Shown here piece after piece: positions 25,801 through 37,913 of a stretch of DNA of 64,000 bases. Every line of letters starts with the position of its first letter. The stretch's first letter is position 1. The DNA comes from Wuchereria bancrofti (Eukaryota; Nematoda; Chromadorea; Rhabditida; Onchocercidae). Where the stretch lies: assembly GCA_005281725.1 (NCBI GenBank), contig SSBO01000007.1:5242031-5306030 (forward strand), in the 5' to 3' direction. The notes beneath the pieces are model-generated. The model was not told where the DNA came from. It made no database searches and saw only the letters and a program-made list of their open reading frames with translations. A program made the translations under genes and the position numbers.

Positions 25801-27676
25801 AAATACATGAAACACTGCGACTGTTTTTTTTCTTTTTACATCGCTTAGAAACATCTGTTGTTTTATTATTTATGTCAACATCAATTTTTTCGCACTTTAG
25901 TGATGGTGTTTCGGATTCTCAGTTCTTAGATGTCATGAACGATGAGTTATTATGTTTGAAAACAGCAATTTATCAACTCGATCGATGTTACTGTCCAACA
26001 CTTTCTTATGTTGTAGTACAAAAAAGGCATCACACTCGTTTCATTGAACCAACTTTGAAAAGGTGGGAAATATTTTATGATGTAGTGAAAGGTGTGAAGC
26101 GATTTTAGGATTTGTGCTATAAGTTGCCAGAGCAAATTTAAACGCTAAGTCATAGCTATGTGAATTAATAGTGTGGGATGAAATCATCCATAATTGTTTA
26201 TTCCTTTGCTTAATTTTGTGCTTAAAGCTCTGAGGTCATTGTTGGGTTGTCATATGTCCTTTTGCAAACGTAATGGAAACGAATGTCATAGCAGTGCTTT
26301 TATAAACTTAAATTTAGTGTTTTCCGGACCGAATAGTTTTGTTAGAAAGAGATTTTCTTAGCTGATTTACACCTTACAAGTTCTTTTTACCCTTCAGAGA
26401 CAAACGAAATGTACCACCAGGAACAGTCGTTGATAGCACGATAACGAATCCATTGCGATTTGACTTCTACCTTTGCTCACATCGTGGTGCTGTTGTATGT
26501 TTCTGATTTCTTCTTCATTAACGGTTTATGTTTCTTTCTAATTCGCCGTCAAAGATTGTTCGAGTATTGTTCAAGTAATTGCAACGCTTTGGGGTCCGCT
26601 ACTGCGGATTATTGCAAATTTATTGAATATTTTAGTTAAGGCAATGCTTAGATTTTTCGTTTTCTAAAAGTTGTTGCTATTTCTCTGATAGGCACTGTAT
26701 ACTTTAGTTAATAAACTGTATAACATAGAAAATAGTACCGATTCAATAATGCGCTAATCATAAGGTATTTCAGGGAACGTCAAGGCCATCCCACTATACT
26801 GTTCTGTATGATTCATGGCACTTATCTGCAGATGAGTGGCAAGTTAGTTCTTAATTCTTTGCTAATTACATTTGTATGCTAACTACATTTCCATTATTTG
26901 TCTTCATGAGATTTCTAAAGCTTCAATTTAAAAAACGAAGAAAAGAAATTTGTGTATACCTGTACCTTTTTATTATGCTTATAAAAAAATTTGTGGATTC
27001 CATTAATGATTTATTGCATCATGATTTCAATATTTTTTTTTTGCATTTTTCAGCAAATGATTTATGCTTTATGTCACGTATATGCCCGATGCAACAAGTC
27101 AGTTTCAATACCGGCCCCTGTTTATTATGCTCATTTAGCTTGCGATCGAGCCAGGCGTCTTTTGAAATATACGTAAGTTTCCCGATTCAAAAGAGCAAAT
27201 TTTTTTTTTTTTGATGATGATTTTTAATGAACAAAAGTAAGAGTTCGTTCAGGCTGTTGCAGTGTTATTTCAAGAAACCTATATATCTTTTTTACGTATT
27301 GTGCGATTGCCTCTGTATAGTGAAAAGAGGTTCAGCAGAAGCAGATTCAAATGTTAAATATTGTAGATAAAAGTTGAAGTCAAAAATTACTGTTTGACTT
27401 CATAACAATGTTGACTGATGAAGTCCTTTATCGATGTGACGATAAAACAAATGCAAACTTTCAGAAATTTAAGAAGTTTTGCATGCTGAATTTAATATTC
27501 TTGCATTTTGAATCCATTCTAAAGGATTTACACTGTGAGTTGAAAAGACTATTTCAGTTTTAATTATCCCGTATTTCAGACGAATAAGTGAACCATTAAG
27601 AAATGAGTCCAATGTTCATATTCTTGAACAAAGTTTTGCGCTTAATCCAGATACTCCGAATATGTATTTCATATAA
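19873..27676 (+). CDS. Argonaute, AGO clade, with complete DEDH catalytic tetrad
   Basis: Small-RNA-guided silencing protein. Twenty-one exons total 2820 bases (939 residues): 19873-19942, 20254-20342, 20510-20682, 21155-21329, 21532-21671, 21879-22042, 22209-22373, 22693-22795, 22964-23034, 23215-23366, 23879-24064, 24341-24462, 24548-24771, 24848-25025, 25237-25368, 25514-25645, 25901-26062, 26398-26494, 26774-26842, 27054-27172 and 27580-27676. The basic N-terminus has RG motifs ([17 protein letters not shown]). PAZ lies near residues 270-430 and PIWI from about 540 to 910. Slicer residues D688 (MGIDVTHPP), E728, D760 (LFRDGVSD) and H895 (YYAHL) keep the spacing of human AGO2 (40, 72 and 210 residues after the first Asp). 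The protein ends NMYFI, close to the AGO-type MYFA end. It should be cleavage-competent. It is clearly more divergent than the ALG-1/2 miRNA Argonautes; ALG-3/4/5-like or another AGO branch is possible. Confidence 0.95.
22111..22145 (+). repeat. 20-bp tandem duplication inside an Argonaute intron
   Basis: The block ttgcagatgatgaag occurs at 22111 and again at 22131 in the intron between exons 6 and 7. A related ttgcagatg occurs near 22170. Each copy creates an acceptor-like TTGCAG ahead of the real acceptor at 22208. No open frame consistent with the protein follows the decoys. Confidence 0.8.
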
Positions 27677-27690
27677 TATGTATTTCATAT
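27659..27690 (+). repeat. 16-bp tandem duplication over the Argonaute stop codon
   Basis: Two adjacent copies of aatatgtatttcatat. The first encodes the last residues (NMYFI) and the stop follows at the junction, so the second copy lies just behind the stop codon in the 3' untranslated region. Confidence 0.85.
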
Positions 27691-29366
27691 AATGTACTTA
27701 TTTAATCAGTATCATGTTTTTAAGAATTTGAATTGAAGTGCTAAGTAGTTATTTCCCGTTTTATCCCGCTGTACTCTGTGTTCCAAGGACCGGAAAATTT
27801 TTGTTTGAATCCATTGTGATGGGTGGAGTATGCAAGGGTTCAAAAAATTCTATAATAGGGAGTTAACACATGGATTGATTTAGGGTTTTCAGAAATATTT
27901 TTTACAAATAAGTACGTTGAATAAGATATGTGACCATAAAATTAGCAGACAAATTAAGATATATTTTTCTCTTTATAAATTCCTGAAATCGAAAGGCAAT
28001 GGCCGTCTTTACTTATCTGTTGATCAGATAGACCCGATGTGATTTTGTTTAAAACAAATTTGTTTTAATGTCAGACATGCATCAGTGTATTATTGTAAAT
28101 TCGACACAAGAATGCATATCGATATAAGTTCAGTAGACTTTACATTCAGTTTATTTTATGCTATGTTTGTCTATTTCTACTTTTTTCAAGTTCATAGTTT
28201 GAGATTGTTGTATGTTAAACTTGTTTTATCATTTCCTTTATTGTTTATTTTAATAAAAGTGATTTTTTATAAAGATTTAGTTTTTATCGTTTAAAAGTGG
28301 AGATTTTGTTTTTCGGTCATTTGAATGGTCTCTGATCTCAAGTACCTTAATGAATTTGTTAGATAAGCTGGTAGGAAGCTGACTTAACCTTCAGTGAGCA
28401 TTTTTTGGGAAATATTTCTGAAATCCTGCGCATGATTTTTATTTTGCAGTAACTTATGCGGTATTCTTATCAAGTGACTGAAATAATTTATAATACGTCC
28501 AAATAGTCAAAGTATTTGTATCAATAGAAATATTTCTCAAATAATTGATCATATAAAATGAATATAAATGAATGTTGCTATGTCTAATGTAATGGTTCAT
28601 TTACCAAATTCTCATCTCTGTTTCCCACTACTAATTTTCAATGGTAAACCAATTCAGAAACTCCATTTTGGGAGCAGAAGGAGAAGTCTAACAATAAGTT
28701 GCTGTAAAAGGTTGGGGGGAAATAACTTTCGAAGTCCACAGCATTGGATATTTGCATTTATTTAGTCAAATTATCAATGAAATTGAAATTAAACTTCGTA
28801 AGTTCTCGGCAATATCTTGTTCACTTTTCTCTCTCTAAACCATACTTTGTATATCAGCGTATTACCAATACACGAAGTAATTGGCTTTTTCATTTCTTTC
28901 GTTTCTAGTTCGACATCACTCGGTCAAAAGTTTTAGTTGAAGGAAATGTGACTCAACTCAATGTTCCTGATATTTCCCTGTTATGTGCAAGTAAAACTTT
29001 TGGTGCTGTCTCTCAATGAGTGCAGTCTGTCAACGCTCAGTGAGCAACAACAACAACAAATATATCGTCATACTTGATGTGAAATTAAAATGAGATACTT
29101 TTGTCTATTTACGCTTTTTTTAAAGTTCTTCCCGATGAACGGGTTGATGAAGGCGATGAACTGTAAAGTAGGGATAAACCGCTTCTGTTATAAAAGCGTG
29201 GGAGAAGAAATTCCTGTTGGTAGTAAGAAAAATTCTTTTCAGATTTTGCATGAAGCATTTTTATTTAACGGATGCAGAGGAGACAATGAGGACACAGTGT
29301 CATCGTTGAAGTTCCTGGTTTGATAGAAGAAAAAATTTAGAGAAGTCGATTCTGTCGTATTCCTTC
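27677..29366. other. Convergent intergenic region
   Basis: Contains the 3' ends of the Argonaute gene (+) and the PHM gene (-). Open frames such as 28085-28294 and 28568-28765 are AT-rich and show no family features. Nothing further is supported. Confidence 0.5.
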
Positions 29367-32300
29367 TTATTGCACTTTCGGGATGTTGTTCAACTCTGCT
29401 TCGCTTGTCCAGTGATATTCCGGTGGCCCAGGTGAATAGCATGTGTTGTCTCTGAAAAAACCTTTCATTTGCAAAGGATATCCCGGAATGAGACAACACC
29501 TCGTATGAAAACATACGGACACCATCCGAAGCTTTCCTTGTCGAACTGCTTGTGCGATTAAATCTATGCATGTGCAGTTAAACGATCCACTTACCTTCTC
29601 CGACAAGGTATTTTATTGTGATGATACTTCATGCGTCACTTAACTTATCTGTAACTCTCTTCCTGCTTAATTTACTAAATATTGGTAGGTCACTGTTAGA
29701 GCAAAATTGAAATATGAACAAGAATGATTTAGAATGCAACGAAAATGATAATTGCAAATATGAACTTGAAATCGAAACATGAAAGGTTTCTTGCCTGAGA
29801 ATACGATCTCCTAAGACCCAATACATCAAGTAGTAATTGCACATCTCATCGTCACTTGTATTGCCCATCGTAAATTCCTGATCTTCCTTGTTGTTTAGTA
29901 CACAGCGAGCTGCCACCTGAAAAAAACACCCAACTATTCATATAATAAATGAGCTGTAATTTTGTTAAATTGTAAAGAATTTTATATCCTTTTCCATATT
30001 TTTGTTAATGAATGAAAAAGTTTTATTCCCTCTTTATTTCCATACTCACAGTTTTTTCCGTACATCCACTGTCTTCCTATTACTTTATTTATTCATTGAA
30101 ATCAAAATTAGGAAATTTGAAAAGCAAAGACATCTCGACACTTTCCACAGAGCTGTTAAAAAATTTCGGAAAACTAACCACGTCACCTTGCCGAATTGTA
30201 ATGTTCTTCTTAATTGATTGAAACAGTTGCGGAAGGAGTGGATTTCGTTCGCCAATTAATTCCCATACATTCTGACCAAACTCATTCTCGCGTACTACCC
30301 ATCCGCTGACCTGTGGCAATAATTAATCTTTCACTTCTACGGGAAAATAAATGCATCAATAAATATTTCGAATCCAAAAATTGAGAAAAAAAGAAATTTA
30401 GTTTAAAAAAGATCTAGGAAAACGTGAAGTTTAGCTTCCATTATTAGTGTTAATATTGAAACAGGACAACATTGTACAAATCTTACGAATTAGTTAATAA
30501 ATTAACCATTTCGCCATGTCGATGGGTATGTGCGCGGAATGCAAAGGGATGTATTTCAATGTCTTCATCAACAATGCATGCCGTTTCAAATGTTTCTAAA
30601 TTTCAGTGAGTAGATAAATATGCAACGATAAGACAAAGTGTTAAAAGATCGAACTCAAATGCAGAGTTGTAAGAAATGTTCCCGGAATTTAGTAGTACTC
30701 TATCGTTTTCTTTTATATTCGAAAGGGAACGGATGAAGTTATATTCGAAAAGGAAAGATATGAAGTTTATCAGCTCTGATACCTCTCTTGTTCGGAGGTA
30801 ACTTTCCACCAGTGACCATCAGCAAGGTGGATGCTCTTTTGGTCAATGGTTCGACTGTCGATTCGATACTTAAACCAGAATAGTCAGGTCCGAGTTGTCC
30901 CTTATAGTGTACCTGGAGTACAAGATACTGAATATTCGTTTGTCCACCAACCTTGAACCCGACACCTGCAAATTAGTCATTTTCTGCTCCACTTCAATCA
31001 ATTGCTATTGTATTTAAAAACCTTGCACCAAAGACTGTAATACTGGTTTTTCTCAAATAAAAGTTACTGTATTCTTATTTAACTGCAACGCCAAATATTC
31101 TTTACAAGGAATTGAGTTCCAACTAAAATTTAAAGTTGTTTTGATCACTTCCTGAATCCCTTTTATCTGATGTACATCCAAAAAGTAACCATGTTCTATC
31201 CAGACAATCTAACCAATAAGCCATTATTGTACTTTCTAGTTCAGAAATTCTCTGCACAGAAAATGTTCCCAAAAAGCATTCTAACAGATACCAAATTATT
31301 GACTTCCATAACAGATCTTCCTCAACTCTATTTTCATTAATTCTTCGTGGAAGCTATCGTAGCTCGTTTAGTTCAGGTGAAAACATTATTGTCAAATCGT
31401 GTAAGGTTATTCATATAATATCTGAATTAATTTTGTTCTAGGAGTCAAACTTTTATTCAACTAATTTTTTCTTTCCTTTCCGTAATTGGGGGACAGTAAC
31501 GTATATCTCAGTGTTAGTATGCAGTCATACCAGAATATGACTCAATTTTTCATACAAGCAAATGGATGAATTTGAGTTTATGAGTCAAACCTTCCGGAAG
31601 GTACAATTCAGGTGCGTTCCTACCCCACGCATACAGTATGCTCGGTTGATCGTTACATATTGGTGCTCGTTCAAAGTGTGGCCCAGCCACTGTCATATCT
31701 CCACAATCCCTGAAATATTGTTATATTTCATTAGGAATCCAAATCGACCGTGCAAAATGATAAGGTATGGTATATGATTTCTTTCAAAGATGTATGCCGC
31801 GACGAATAGAGTTACGATTAAAAAACTGACCAAATGACCTGGTCGCTGCCCGGCCCACTGCATCCAAACAGTAACATATGATGAGCCTTTTGCATCGTTG
31901 CAAAAGGCTTATATCCAACTGAAAATGATGCATAAAGTTTATATGTGGCTTAGATTGATTTCATTTACTTTTATTAGGCTATTTAGATAAAAGTGTATCA
32001 AAATTTTGATTAATTCAAGTTTTCCGCCTAAGATTTAAAACTCCATGAATTTATACATATAAAATGAACTGACCAATGTAATGTTCTGTAGTAGAATCGA
32101 GTGGCATAGCTGTACACAAGTAAGAATCATTCTGGAAAAAAGTAGTTAAGTTAAATAGAATTAAATGATTCATAAATTCTCAATTGGTGGATGGTTTAGC
32201 TCTAGTCTATATCGGGAAAGTATTGCTTTGACTCCCCCTCAGTATTTCTCAGGCACTCACATCTGTACATTTTTTTAGCTCTCTGTAAGTCCTACTTTCT

Positions 32301-32999
32301 CCGTCAATTCCATTGATACATCTTAACTTTTTATTTTCATTGTTCCATAGATTCACTTAAAAAACACAAATATTGTAAAGACTTTCCTGTTCAAGACTTA
32401 CTCGGAATTTTTTTATTAGTAGAAACGGCTAGTATGTTTTGCTTCTTTTTCCCTTAACAATTTTCTGACATCAAGAAAGAATCTAAATTTAATTAAACAG
32501 TTTCTCAAGCAAGATTTCAAATATTCTGTAAGCAAGTATTGTTTGATAAATTAAGTTGACCGATGAAATTATCACTGACATCTTATGAAATAAAACTTCT
32601 TGCAAAGAGTGCCATTATAGAATTCGCTTTTACATCAAGAAGTATGTTAGCAAATAAAGTAGATATGAATTAAATAGTTGGAAAAATCTCTTCGATTTTT
32701 TAAAGGCAATTTTTGAAATACAAATAAGAATAATATAAGAATTAGGAAATGAAGAGTGATAACAATTGAAGAATTGTTGTTCAGATTCAATTCAAAACAA
32801 GACATTCAAGATGAATTCAAGTCAAAAATACCGTAGCATCTGTCGGTTACTGTACAAAACAAATTTTACTTACCATAACCGGTTCAACCCCTGACATTCG
32901 TAGCTCGGTGATTTCATTAGCTTTCGTTATTTGATAAATATTTAATGATAATAATGAAAGAAACAAAAATGAAAGTTTCTTGCAGCCTAAGGCCAACAT
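29367..32999 (-). CDS. pghm-1: Peptidylglycine alpha-hydroxylating monooxygenase (PHM)
   Basis: Copper enzyme of the secretory pathway that hydroxylates the C-terminal glycine of neuropeptides, the first step of amidation. Exons 32999-32874, 32131-32074, 31918-31831, 31709-31591, 30965-30783, 30595-30507, 30310-30179, 29916-29818, 29626-29595 and 29451-29367 give 336 residues. A signal peptide is encoded from ATG 32999 (KLSFLFLSLLSLNIYQ). All five copper-ligand contexts are present: HHM in KAHHMLLFG and QVHYKG for one site; AHTHRHG and the methionine in DDEMCNYYLM for the other. Other signatures are DCGDMTVAGP and the PPEYHW end. There is no lyase (PAL) domain, so this is a stand-alone PHM like nematode and insect enzymes. 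The ninth exon (32 bases) has a weak acceptor and rests on phase alone. Further ATGs upstream in the same frame are possible but less signal-like. Confidence 0.95.
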
Positions 33000-35900
33000 T
33001 TTGCTTACGACTGAATTCCTAACGATCAATATTGTGGTTGGCCAGGGAGGCGTATTCACCATAACTTCAGTGGCTATTGGTGTTGCTGGGCTTTTGACTA
33101 TTGATTTGTACAGGCTGAGCCTTAATTCTGCCATATTGTTTCAAGGATTGGATGGATGTGATTGATCGAGAAAGGCCTTATTATTAGCGAAACTTTTATT
33201 GCATGTTTTATCACTTTGCTGACACTGTTATTATCGTCCTCAATATATACCTTGGAATGATTTTTATATATTCCCTTTAATTGCTTTATAGGATTCAAAC
33301 TGCTTTGGGAATGATCCTTGTTGATTATGGAAGTTTACATCTTTCTGGATTGCTTTTAAATTTCTATTCTATCCACCCAGCGTTGTAAAAATTACTTTGC
33401 ATCTTTATACATGAAATGGAAAATAAATTCAGAGTCGATTCAACATGCAATAAATAGGCCAGAATTTCTCCATTTTATGCTGTGCTTTCAAAAACTTATC
33501 CAATTGCAGGCCAAAATGAATAATCTAAGCAAAAGGATTAAATTAATTGCTTGTTAATTCTTTTGGAAAACTAGGATACATGTTTGGGAAAATCTAGCCA
33601 AGTGTGCGCTGTTCAGAAAAGAAGCCAAGAATTAGTACTTTTTTTTCAACGTTTTAGCGTTCTTGCAATGAGCTTCAGTTTTGCTGTCTTGCAAGTGGTA
33701 GATTTATTAAATTTTCAAATGAATGAATGCATTTTGGATAAGTTAAAATATTATATCAATACCAACATTCTTGAGATCTGCATATGCTTTATGAATAAAT
33801 GAGTACAAATTCAAAAGTGTCAGCGAATTGCGGGAGTGAAGTGGAAAAGTATGTAGCTTTGGCAAAGGCCAGCAAGAGAGTTGTGTGAGGTGGTTCAGTA
33901 AATGCAAATAAATACATTTCCTTAGAAATGAAAGTAATATTACAGAATAATGGAAACTTGTTGGGTATCATTTTATTGCTTTATTCATTAAAATAAAAAC
34001 ATTGCCATTAGATTTGATGGTATATCAGCGGACGAAAGAGAAAAATAACTTTCTGTTTGTTATATTTACATTTTCATTTTCTAATTCGCTAAGAAATTTG
34101 AATTTTGATAAAATTCCTTTCTTTTTAATTATTAGATTTTATAACTATCTTCTCACAAAGTTTTGGTTTCAAAATTCTTTGAGTGCATTCTTAGCTAGTG
34201 CAATTAGTTACAAATCATTTGTTATCCTGCTTAATGACTATTTATGGACGAAAAATCTCATACAGTGCCATTTTTTTCAAACTTTTTGAAATTTTAAAAA
34301 TCGAGTTTTTGAAACTTTTGGAGTCCAGGAATTTTTCAAAAGCATTACAATTTTTTTAAAATTATAAACAGATATCACGAAAATTCAGAATTGTCAAGGA
34401 ACAATAAAAAAAAAATTTAATTTTCTCTTTCTTGCTGAACCTTTTTCTCTCAAGTAAATTTGACAACTCTCTAATCTTAATAGTCATTATCTACCGTTGA
34501 AATTCAGTAACTATGCAAATTATCACGAAAAAATTGAGAATTATCAAGGAGTAATAGATGGTACTTTATTTTTCTTTCTAAAACATTCCTAGCTGAAGCT
34601 TTGTGAGTAATTCTATTATGATTTGTTTCCCTGTAGATCACCACATTCTTGAATTTCAAGAAACAATTACTGAATTCTTAAGTTAAGTTCACTTATAGTT
34701 CATTTCAAGCACAAATTCACATTCACATTCAGTTCAGAAATATTGGAAAGTTTCCAATATTTCTGAACGACAAGATTAGGTACAAATCAAAAATAACTGA
34801 TACGAATGCCACACATATTTATGAACTTTTGTTAAATAACAGAAGGAAAATAAGAAAATCGATGAATTAAAGCTAAGTGCAAACTAACCCATCCCTTCAG
34901 ATCTCATATCAGCATTCGCATAAAGAACATATACCACTAATCAACAAGACATTTTCGGCTACGGCTTCATCACACAATTAGTACGACCAAACATTGATCA
35001 CTGCACCATAAATAATGAGGTGCTAGATACGTTTGCGCTTCCTGGCTACGTTGAGAACGTCATTTCTCAGCATCGAGAAATGTACGTATGTTAGCTAACT
35101 CTAATTATTCTCGGAAAGTTTTATAGTGAAATGACCAAAATTACAAGCAACGTGCCAGCGTACTGCGAATCCTCCATCAAATTTCTACTTTGAAATTACC
35201 GCTAAGTTTAAAAAACAAATATCCTTGTCACATGAAATTGGCGCAATTTGACCAATTAAGTTAAAGAGTTTTTGGGAATCAACACGCCTTAACTGGAATA
35301 CAGAGATATGTTTTTCCCATGTCAGGTGTGCTAACCCACGAGACTGTGAGTTCGCAAATTGCATGCAGCATGAATCGATATTGCACATAATTTGCAGCAT
35401 CTATCAATGTTTTGAGCATGCCGAAATCTACACTGTCATCTTTGGAAATCTATGCAACAAAAAGACAAACTTGGTCTACGCAATGCATCAAACCAACTTC
35501 ATATCCCCACTTCAATTTACTAATAAAAATCAACAATACCCAACACTTTTTTCATTAGCAGGAAACTTCTGTAGCCCAAAGCAAGAATCTGTATTCTACA
35601 ACTGAAACAACAATATAAATCACTACATTGAATACTAATACCAACTCAATCCAATTACGATAAAAAGTGAAAAACGACAATAATCCATTTCTCATATTTC
35701 AACAACATCGAGAAAGTTAAACAACACTAAAATTTCAAAAAACCAGGCCATTAGCACTTCGATAATTATAACAAAACATAAAACAAAACACAAAAACCAC
35801 AAACAAAACCACAAAAACCCATTTCACACATTTCAGTAATACCGGAAACTTGCACAAACACTTCCTGAACATTTCAAACCTAAACAACATTAAAGTTTTG

Positions 35901-36021
35901 TAGTTTTGCAGATTAGATTATTAACAATGGAGATTTAAATCATCCATACAAAGGGAGAACGTAATTAATGCCAAAAATTTCTTAAGCTAATAATTCGCAA
36001 CTGCCATTAACTTCTTACATA
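33000..36021. other. Gene-poor stretch with a palindrome and A/C-rich tract
   Basis: No supported coding exon on either strand. It should contain the PHM promoter on the left. Visible elements are the perfect 37-bp palindrome at 34732-34768 and an A/C-rich low-complexity tract near 35765-35825. Open frames (34002-34289, 35363-35605) lack recognisable features. Confidence 0.5.
34732..34768. repeat. Perfect 37-bp palindrome (18-bp arms, 1-bp centre)
   Basis: The 18-base arm gttcagaaatattggaaa is followed by a single G and then its exact reverse complement. It would form a tight hairpin or cruciform. No flanking transposon ends were seen. Confidence 0.9.
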
Positions 36022-37913
36022 TCAACTGTAATGGGTTGCTTGTGTATGCATAAGTTTTTGAACTGCTTGTGTACGCATAAGAGTTGAACGGAAATGTGCG
36101 TAAACAAGTGTTTCGTCGAATTCACGACGACCAAAGGGATTATTGCAACTTGCAGCTGTACAAGCACACGGGAATGAAGGTCGATCCACCTGGAATACGA
36201 CTGTAACGAGTGAAACAACAAAGTGTACAGACAGCAGTTACGTACTGTATAATCAGTGATAACTTTTTTCTTTAAGGTTTAATCTAATACAAAGTTCGTA
36301 AAAGGAATAAAACTAACAACTGCGAACAATAGGCTATTTAAAAAAAAAAAAAAAAAAAACATCGAGGGAAGTGAAAGTCAATTCTTCCCAGTTTTGTTTC
36401 AATCAATTCAATACGACCAAAACTAACAATTCAGTATAACGCTAATACAGTAGAACAACAAAAACCCTTACCAAGCATTCGATACCATTTCTAGAACACT
36501 CGCAAGTCTCGGGTGAACATGGTAAGGTACCACATGAACAACCACAATGTTTTCGACTTTCTCGTATAACATTACAAATCATTTGGTCATCCTTGAAACA
36601 AATTCGGACTACTTCACCAAATATTTAAAAAAACTAACCGAAAAGTCTTGTTGAATAACTGAAAGACATTTTACTCATTTCATGTAGTATTATTTGTTCG
36701 TAACTGCTGTCTATTTGGAAAGCAATCAAATACATGAAAAAGTAAAAAAAAGCTGAAACAGTATAAAAATTTAAAACAGAGACTGACCTTCACAAATTTT
36801 TTAAACCCTGCACGCCTCAATTTGAGTAATCTAATTCTTCGACTAAGTGGACGAAAATATTTCTTCACCATGTAAATATTATCTTTTTCGCCTTCTTCTT
36901 CTGCCTGAAATTAAAAAATTTGCACATTGACAAGGAATAAAATTACCGTTACCAATCAAATTTTCTTCCTAACGTTAAAAAACATACGTTATATCCTGGC
37001 ACACATTTTGGCATATTTGAAGATGTCCTTTCAGATGTTCCTGACTCTTCGTTATCTTTATTTGCAATCGCTTTCGCTTTCAATAATTTGTAGTCGTTTG
37101 TAGTCGCTTTCGTTTGATCCACTGATCCACCATTAATTCTTAGCTGCTTTGTCACTACAGAGTTTTCGTCCAAAGCATTACAGCACTTTCGTTTACGTCT
37201 AGCTGACACTGTGTACACCTGCTCAACCAAATTTTTTGTAGGCAATTTGTTATCTTGAGACTGAAAGAAATAGTTAAGATAAGAGAATTTAAGATCCAAA
37301 TACCCAAGTCTGAATCAATAAATCATTAATGAGCAAAAACTGATGTTAATATATAGATAAAGAACTTTTTGTACTTTAAAAGGTCCTTATATCGGACACA
37401 CTAAAATGACGGACCATTATCAAAAGCCTGAAAATAACAGAAGAAGTCATTCTTAATAACAAGAAAACACAACAATAAAAAAAAAAACCTTGGTTATGTT
37501 ATCATTAGCCATTTTACTGTGGAGTGCAATTTCACGTATATCAAAGTGCTTCTTTTGCATTCCTACAATCAACATTTTCAAAAATTGAAGTATTTGAAGC
37601 AAATGGAATTAACTTCCATCAAGGAAATTAATGAAGGATATTCGCTAATAAAAATGCGGCATATATGAGCATTATCGAGACAAAACATAACATAATTGAT
37701 CCAAAAAGGTTACGCAAAGGTTAAAAGCAAACCAAGTGCAAAGCCACCAGACGACGGAACAACATCAAATCCCTGTGTTCTCTCGAAAAGGTAGATTTTC
37801 ACATTTTCAAATCGCACTCCTTTCTTATGCCTATAAATAATCTTCCTTTCATTGGGACACTTAAACTTCCTTAAGATAACGTAATGCAAGCATTGAAGAT
37901 CATTGAAAATCAT
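36022..37913 (-). CDS. Cysteine/serine-rich nuclear protein (CSRNP/AXUD1 family)
   Basis: Nuclear, probably DNA-binding transcription regulator. Exons 37913-37733, 37562-37489, 37260-36988, 36904-36788, 36591-36472 and 36189-36022 read in one frame to about 310 residues. The N-terminal CSRNP signature is clear: KGVRFENVKIYLFERTQGF, then VPSSGGFALG (human: FPRTQGF, VPSQGGSTLG). The basic segment KKYFRPLSRRIRLLKLRRAG comes before the cysteine-rich core. The core has CNVIRESRKHCGCSCG, CSPETCECSRNGIECLVDR, FPCACTAASCNNPFGRREF, then the conserved histidine-arginine segment. The protein stops shortly after the core at 36022-36024, so it lacks the long acidic tail of vertebrate members. The start is uncertain: ATG 37913 is the first in frame, but an upstream exon joined at a later acceptor is possible. 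Exon 3 (91 codons) is a poorly conserved linker with a basic RRKRK cluster. Confidence 0.9.
36341..36359. repeat. Poly-A homopolymer run
   Basis: A run of about 19 A within the last intron of the CSRNP gene (poly-T on its sense strand). It lies some 150 bases upstream of that intron's acceptor and is not itself a splice element. Confidence 0.7.

Noticed and set aside
26876..27214. 112-codon plus-strand frame overlapping Argonaute exon 20
   Set aside because: Mostly intron; the true exon (27054-27172) is read in another frame.
29239..29571. 110-codon minus-strand frame at the PHM 3' end
   Set aside because: Out of frame with the PHM end; the DNTCYSPG frame carries the family match.
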